NCBI GenBank assembly: GCA_964475415.1
Contig: CAYYWZ010000051.1
Coordinates: 1 to 29,425 of the forward strand
From: CALCMJ01 sp964475415
GTDB lineage: Bacteria; Bacteroidota; Bacteroidia; Chitinophagales; Saprospiraceae
Direction of reading: 5' to 3'
Length of the DNA: 29,425 nt
The notes under the pieces are model-generated. The model did not search any database, was not told the origin of the DNA, and worked only from the letters and a program-made list of their open reading frames with translations. Every line of letters starts with the position of its first letter. Position 1 is the first letter of the stretch. Position numbers and translations under genes: made by a program. Positions 25,600-29,425 of the stretch are shown in pieces.

Positions 25600-27075
25600 C
25601 TATTTTTTTAGTGTCGAAATGAAGTTGAATATTAGAGTTCTTGTATCTTCTACCAAGTTCGTTTTGAAAAGAAAGAAGAGCAGAAAACTGAGAGACAAGA
25701 ATGCATTAATAACAATTCCAGTAAAAGATGGAAAGCTATTAGCGATCATATACATAAACCATGTACAAACTAAAAAGCTTACGAAAAATATACTTGTCAT
25801 TAGGTCTAATGGTTGCACCCCTATTTTCTTATACAAGAAACCTGATTTCAAAACATTAAAAACTATTAGCGAAATACCAGTTGCGATACCTGCCCCTAAT
25901 ATCCCGTGACTCTTTATTAAGATAATGTTAAGCACAATATTCAGAACCGTTAGGATGATAACAAAAATAGAATTGTATCTAAACCAAACTGAATGCTGGA
26001 TAATTACACCATTTACACTAGAAACCATATCGAACAAGCGCGCTACACCTATTACAATTACTATAATCTTAAGATGGGAGAGTTTAGTCCACGCTTCTAT
26101 TACTAGCGGTAAGAAATCTAATAGTAAGTAAATACCAAATAACATAACTGCTCCAAGAAAAAGGAGATTTTTTGCCCCTTTAAGATAAACCTTCTTAATC
26201 TCTGTAAGGTCATTATTTTTCCATGCTTGAGCTATGATAGGATTAGCAATAGCTACGACTGATGTGATAGGAATTGTAATTACTGAAGCGATAAAAACAG
26301 ACATTCGGTAATCCCCAGCCATCGTAAGATTGGTCATGTTAGGTACCATATAACCATCTACCTTGAATGCCATCATACTCCCTACACTACTTGCAAATGC
26401 CCAGAAATAGTAGTTGTAGAAATCCTTTGGTCTCTTATAAGTTAGATCTGTTTTTGAAGAGATTACCTCTTTTCTGGCTCTAACAAAGATCATTCCTCCA
26501 AGGATAACAACACTAAATAGCATGATTCCCAGTAATAAATAGATACCATTTTCAACATTTAACAGATGAAGGTATATTAGAAGGAATGACAAGGGCATTC
26601 CTATTTTGTATAGATTTTTAAGAAATAATGGTAAGGTGACTACCTTAAAATTAGAAAGGTAATGGGTGAAAAACTGCCCTATCCCAAAAAGAAGCGCAGC
26701 AGGCAATATATAAATAAAATATTGGGCATACTCGGGCGCATCATTAGAGCTATACTTAAGACTTAGATTCTTAAATAATGGGAACAGCAAAATCAATACT
26801 AAACAATTGATAATCAATAATTTAAGAAGAAAAAATAAATACTTATTTCGGGTAAAAGAGGCATGAGAAAAGTAGGGAAAATACCTGATAGACGCGGAAC
26901 CAAGTCCTACAATTACTATGGGTATCAATAGTGCCCCAACATCTACTATAGTGCCTAAAAGCCCTAGCAATTCTCTATCTAGAGGGTATATAAACAGAGT
27001 TGCTATAGCACCAACCACTGAAAGCCCTACTGAGACAACAGACTGTTTTAGACTTTCTTTTATGATTATGCCCAA
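25600..27075 (-). CDS. Wzx-type polysaccharide flippase (MATE/MVF superfamily membrane protein)
   Basis: This 491-residue inner-membrane protein has about 12-14 hydrophobic helices over its whole length. It should move lipid-linked sugar units across the membrane for surface polysaccharide assembly. The opening IIIKESLKQSVVSVGLSVVG at 3-22 and LGLGSASIRYFPYF-like segment are typical of Bacteroidota lipopolysaccharide/O-antigen flippases. The start must be TTG at 27075: the frame runs back to a TAA at 27106-27108 without an ATG, and homologues begin with a similar MGxxIKxS. It is divergent from the acyltransferase-cytidylyltransferase-synthase operon, which supplies sugar-nucleotide precursors. 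A -7 element lies 23 bases upstream of the start. Confidence 0.87.
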   Translation of the reverse strand: MGIIIKESLKQSVVSVGLSVVGAIATLFIYPLDRELLGLLGTIVDVGALLIPIVIVGLGSASIRYFPYFSHASFTRNKYLFFLLKLLIINCLVLILLFPLFKNLSLKYSSNDAPEYAQYFIYILPAALLFGIGQFFTHYLSNFKVVTLPLFLKNLYKIGMPLSFLLIYLHLLNVENGIYLLLGIMLFSVVILGGMIFVRARKEVISSKTDLTYKRPKDFYNYYFWAFASSVGSMMAFKVDGYMVPNMTNLTMAGDYRMSVFIASVITIPITSVVAIANPIIAQAWKNNDLTEIKKVYLKGAKNLLFLGAVMLFGIYLLLDFLPLVIEAWTKLSHLKIIVIVIGVARLFDMVSSVNGVIIQHSVWFRYNSIFVIILTVLNIVLNIILIKSHGILGAGIATGISLIVFNVLKSGFLYKKIGVQPLDLMTSIFFVSFLVCTWFMYMIANSFPSFTGIVINAFLSLSFLLFFLFKTNLVEDTRTLIFNFISTLKK

Positions 27076-27097
27076 GGTAAAAGCTTGTTTGTAAGAC

Positions 27098-27105
27098 CAA
27101 ATATA
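27098..27105 (-). promoter_or_regulatory. -7 promoter element of the flippase gene
   Basis: The minus strand reads TATATTTG, a full TAnnTTTG match, 23 bases upstream of the TTG start. It faces the plus-strand element at 27119-27126, with 13 bases between them. Confidence 0.45.
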
Positions 27106-27118
27106 TTAAGCTTTATCA

Positions 27119-27126
27119 TATATTTG
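27119..27126 (+). promoter_or_regulatory. -7 promoter element of the nonulosonate operon
   Basis: The plus strand reads TATATTTG, 62 bases upstream of the acyltransferase ATG at 27189. No well-spaced TTG is upstream; the nearest, TTTG at 27088-27091, is 27 bases away. Confidence 0.4.
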
Positions 27127-27188
27127 TTACATTAAGAAATATAGTTATATGTTACATATAAATATAAATTTCCTTTAAGTTTCTATTT

Positions 27189-27743
27189 ATGTCAAATAAT
27201 GCTCAATTAAGAAAACATTTGAAACGCACTTTTAGAGTTCGTTTGAGATCTTTTATAGAGCGAAACCGTATAAAATCATTAGGTAAAAATGTATACATAG
27301 ATAAGGATGTTGAGCTTTTACGATACCCAAAAAATATAAGTATTTCAGATAATGTAGTTTTGAAATCTGGTGCAAGGATTTGCAGTTGTAATGAAAGCTC
27401 TCTTATTCATATAGGAGAAAGCACAACTGTAGGTCATCATACTTTCATCTTCGCATCAGAAGGTGTAGATATTGGTGCTAATTGTCTTATTGCGCCTTTT
27501 GTTTACATAGTAGATAGTGATCATCAGATTAGAAAATCCAAAAGAATAAACGAACAAGGAAATTTAACTGCTCCAATAAAAATAGACGATGATGTTTGGA
27601 TAGGTACAGGTGCAAAAATATTAAAAGGTGTAACTATAAACAAAGGTGCAATAATTGCTGCAGGGGCAGTAGTAAAAGATGATGTATTACCCTATTCTAT
27701 AGTAGGAGGTATTCCAGCAAAAGAAATAAGTAAGAGGGTATGA
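27189..27743 (+). CDS. Left-handed beta-helix (hexapeptide-repeat) acyltransferase
   Basis: This 184-residue protein is of the WbbJ/maltose-acetyltransferase type. Hexapeptide turns are visible, such as IHIGESTTVGHHTFIFASEG and VWIGTGAKILKGVTINKGAI. The region about 90-160 includes an SDHQI loop holding the likely catalytic His in VDSDHQI. It ends with AGAVVKDDVLPYSIVGGIPAKEI, the usual closing segment. It should transfer an acetyl (or other acyl) group from CoA to a sugar. An N-terminal basic helix of about 35 residues precedes the beta-helix. It is the first gene of the plus-strand operon. Its stop overlaps the next start as ATGA at 27740-27743, so it is translationally coupled to the cytidylyltransferase. 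The likely substrate is a sugar of the surface glycan made by this locus (inference). Confidence 0.87.
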   Translation: MSNNAQLRKHLKRTFRVRLRSFIERNRIKSLGKNVYIDKDVELLRYPKNISISDNVVLKSGARICSCNESSLIHIGESTTVGHHTFIFASEGVDIGANCLIAPFVYIVDSDHQIRKSKRINEQGNLTAPIKIDDDVWIGTGAKILKGVTINKGAIIAAGAVVKDDVLPYSIVGGIPAKEISKRV

Positions 27744-28429
27744 AAATAGGAGCGATTATTTTATGCCGTTACAACTCGTCTCGTTTACCCGGAAAAATAC
27801 TGAAAGAAATAGGAGGTATCCCGATACTACAACATATTATAAATAGACTATCACAAATTCAGGAATTGGATATAATTGTAGCAACTTCTGAAGAATCAAC
27901 TGATGATCCCATTTCCAATTACTGTGCAATAAATAATCAACCCTATTATAGAGGCTCACTTGATAATGTTTCAGGTCGAATATTAAGTGCGGCTAAGGAG
28001 TATGATCTAGACTATTTTATACGAATAAATGGTGATAATCTTTTTATTGATACTGCTGTATTGACAGAAATGATGGAATTAGCAACTAAAGGGGAATATG
28101 ATTTTATCAGCAATGTCAAGAATAGAACTTTCCCTTATGGCATGAGCATAGAGATTGTAAATGTTGATTTTTATTCTAACATAATAGAAAAATTTATCAC
28201 ACCTTATTATAAAGAACATGTCACAATCTACCTTTATGAAAATGAGTCTAAATTTAATGTTAAATATTTTTATAACCACGAACTAAAAGAAGCCTCTGGG
28301 CTGAAATTAGCTATAGACACAGAAGAAGATTTTTTGAGAGCTGAGAAAATAGTGTGTAATTTGGATAGCGGACTATCTAGCTATGACCTGAAAGAAATTG
28401 TAGAAGTAATAAATAAGATAAATGAGTAA
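27740..28429 (+). CDS. SpsF/NeuA-type cytidylyltransferase
   Basis: This 229-residue nucleotidyltransferase should attach CMP to a nonulosonic sugar acid or similar sugar. The N-terminal signature IILCRYNSSRLPGKILKEIG at 6-25 is the SpsF version of the CTP-binding loop (xRxxSxRLPGK). RINGDNLFID at 114-123 corresponds to the metal-binding acidic region, with Gly and Asp in the usual places. Length is typical for SpsF. In the canonical pathway CMP-activation follows the synthase, and here the synthase gene is the next one downstream, overlapping by 8 bases. The identity of the sugar cannot be read from sequence. Alternatives are a guanylyl- or other nucleotidyltransferase of the same fold, less likely given the neighbour. 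Confidence 0.85.
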   Translation: MKIGAIILCRYNSSRLPGKILKEIGGIPILQHIINRLSQIQELDIIVATSEESTDDPISNYCAINNQPYYRGSLDNVSGRILSAAKEYDLDYFIRINGDNLFIDTAVLTEMMELATKGEYDFISNVKNRTFPYGMSIEIVNVDFYSNIIEKFITPYYKEHVTIYLYENESKFNVKYFYNHELKEASGLKLAIDTEEDFLRAEKIVCNLDSGLSSYDLKEIVEVINKINE

Positions 28430-29420
28430 TTGGAAAGGAAAATATGGCCCATTGCTAATTGCCGAAATTGGAGGTAACCATGAAGGTGATTTTGACTACG
28501 CAAAGCGACTCACAGATCTAGCTATAGCATCTGATGTAGACTATATCAAGTTCCAAATTTATACTGGTGACACTTTGGTCAACCCTCTCCAGAATCCAGA
28601 TCGTAACAAACATTTCAAGAAATTCGAACTTAGTGAAAAGCAACATATAGAATTAGCTGAAAAATGTAAATCCGCAGGTATAGGTTATATGGCGTCTGTT
28701 TGGAATCCTGATTTCGCTCCCTGGATAGATGAGTATTCAACTATATATAAAATAGGTTCAGGTGATTTTACTGCATATCCAGTTATAGAAAAATTTACAA
28801 CTTATAAGAAACCCTTATTGCTATCAAGTGGTCTGAGTAATATGGAAGAAGTAATAGACGTTATAAAATTCACCCAGTCAATAGATATTTTATATAAGGA
28901 CCCAGAATATTTAGCTCTATTACAATGCACTTCTATGTATCCTATCCCCTACTCCGATGCAAATCTAAATGTCATATCAACGTTTAAGTCTGAGTTTGAT
29001 TTCCCGATAGGCTATTCAGATCATACCGAAGGTTCCTATGCATTAGAGATCGCCGTTGCCCTAGGTTCTGATATCTTAGAATTTCATTTTACCGACTCTA
29101 GAAAGGAGAAGGTCTTTAGAGATCATAAGGTATCCCTAACTAAGGAGGAGGTTAGAATCTTGCAGAATAAAATAAAAGATATAATAACTCTTAAAGGCGA
29201 TGGCAATAAAACTTGCAGACAAGTAGAAGCCCATCATAGACCTACTTTCAGAAGAGCAGTTTATTTAAATCGCGATATGAAGAAAGGAGAAGTAATTACT
29301 GAAAATGACTTAGTCTATCTCAGGCCTAACCATGGCTTAGATGCTCGAGAATACAAAAAAGCAATAGGTTACAAACTAACTGAAGATGTTGTGAAATTTA
29401 GTGAATTGAAAATTAAATAA
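28422..29420 (+). CDS. N-acetylneuraminate-synthase-family (NeuB/SpsE/PseI) nonulosonate synthase
   Basis: This 332-residue enzyme should condense phosphoenolpyruvate with an N-acyl hexosamine to give a nine-carbon sugar acid. The TIM-barrel part starts with LLIAEIGGNHEGDFDYAK at 11-28. YKIGSGD at 109-115 and GYSDHT at 197-202 are conserved. The metal/PEP region reads LEFHFTDSRKEKVFRDH at 219-235; the usual Lys before His is Phe221, and the GP before DH is lost. A C-terminal SAF (antifreeze-like) domain fills about 275-332 (RAVYLNRDMKKGEVITENDL). Length is a little under NeuB (about 346). The start overlaps the cytidylyltransferase stop by 8 bases. The divergence makes the exact product (sialic, legionaminic, pseudaminic or other) uncertain. 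Confidence 0.87.
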   Translation: MSNWKGKYGPLLIAEIGGNHEGDFDYAKRLTDLAIASDVDYIKFQIYTGDTLVNPLQNPDRNKHFKKFELSEKQHIELAEKCKSAGIGYMASVWNPDFAPWIDEYSTIYKIGSGDFTAYPVIEKFTTYKKPLLLSSGLSNMEEVIDVIKFTQSIDILYKDPEYLALLQCTSMYPIPYSDANLNVISTFKSEFDFPIGYSDHTEGSYALEIAVALGSDILEFHFTDSRKEKVFRDHKVSLTKEEVRILQNKIKDIITLKGDGNKTCRQVEAHHRPTFRRAVYLNRDMKKGEVITENDLVYLRPNHGLDAREYKKAIGYKLTEDVVKFSELKIK

Positions 29421-29422
29421 AA

Positions 29423-29425
29423 ATG
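29423..29425 (+). other. Possible start codon of the next operon gene, cut by the window edge
   Basis: An ATG begins 2 bases after the synthase stop codon at the very end of the window, consistent with a further gene in the tightly packed operon. Only three bases are visible, so this is a context guess. Confidence 0.3.

Noticed and set aside
25619..25909. Plus-strand basic open frame opposite the flippase
   Set aside because: It is antisense to hydrophobic membrane segments, which read as Lys-rich on the other strand.

Overview
The window comes from a Bacteroidota genome. It is AT-rich. Its short primary sigma factor lacks region 1.1, and the promoter -7 elements read TAnnTTTG. Start codons lack Shine-Dalgarno sequences. 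Two secreted proteins end in type IX secretion (T9SS) sorting domains, one type A and one type B, and TonB-dependent receptors, GWxTD and START-like proteins are present. A marine Saprospiria- or flavobacteria-like member is plausible, but the sequence fixes only the phylum. No rRNA, tRNA, CRISPR array, transposase or phage gene was found.

Bases 1-10521 hold minus-strand genes in four likely transcription units. (a) A DUF547 lipoprotein, a class IV PLP aminotransferase and a D-2-hydroxyacid dehydrogenase lie end to end, with a promoter near 3112-3143. (b) A TerB-like small protein is followed by a TonB-dependent receptor. (c) A second, unrelated TonB-dependent receptor has its own promoter. 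(d) A lipocalin-like lipoprotein overlaps a GWxTD-domain protein. All four units suggest envelope or periplasmic nutrient handling.

Bases 10522-15183 contain a secreted M1 aminopeptidase on the plus strand. It is followed by the remains of a secreted leucine-rich-repeat protein broken by two frameshifts, then a PIN/DUF6364 toxin-antitoxin pair with a good promoter, and rplS with a textbook terminator. The stretch from the pseudogene to the toxin-antitoxin pair looks like the most accessory part of the window.

Bases 15184-21501 are mostly housekeeping: a PKD-repeat T9SS type B cargo protein with a forced TTG start, threonylcarbamoyl-AMP synthase, a C-terminal processing protease, the primary sigma factor rpoD and a START-like protein. 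The synthase and protease genes converge and overlap by 18 bases.

Bases 21502-29425 begin with a 1112-residue modular T9SS type A cargo protein (PPC-like and CUB-like domains) that has its own terminator. About 760 bases of inverted-repeat-rich noncoding DNA follow. Next comes the edge of a surface-polysaccharide locus: a Wzx-type flippase on the minus strand, and divergently a tight plus-strand operon of hexapeptide acyltransferase, SpsF-type cytidylyltransferase and NeuB/SpsE-type nonulosonate synthase. The last two would make and CMP-activate a nonulosonic (sialic-like) sugar acid for glycan assembly. The operon probably continues past the window, because an ATG begins 2 bases after the synthase stop.

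I did not find a convincing wholly new system. The best leads are the divergent nonulosonate synthase locus, the decayed LRR gene beside the toxin-antitoxin pair, the structured noncoding region before the flippase, and the charged-linker DUF547 lipoprotein operon.
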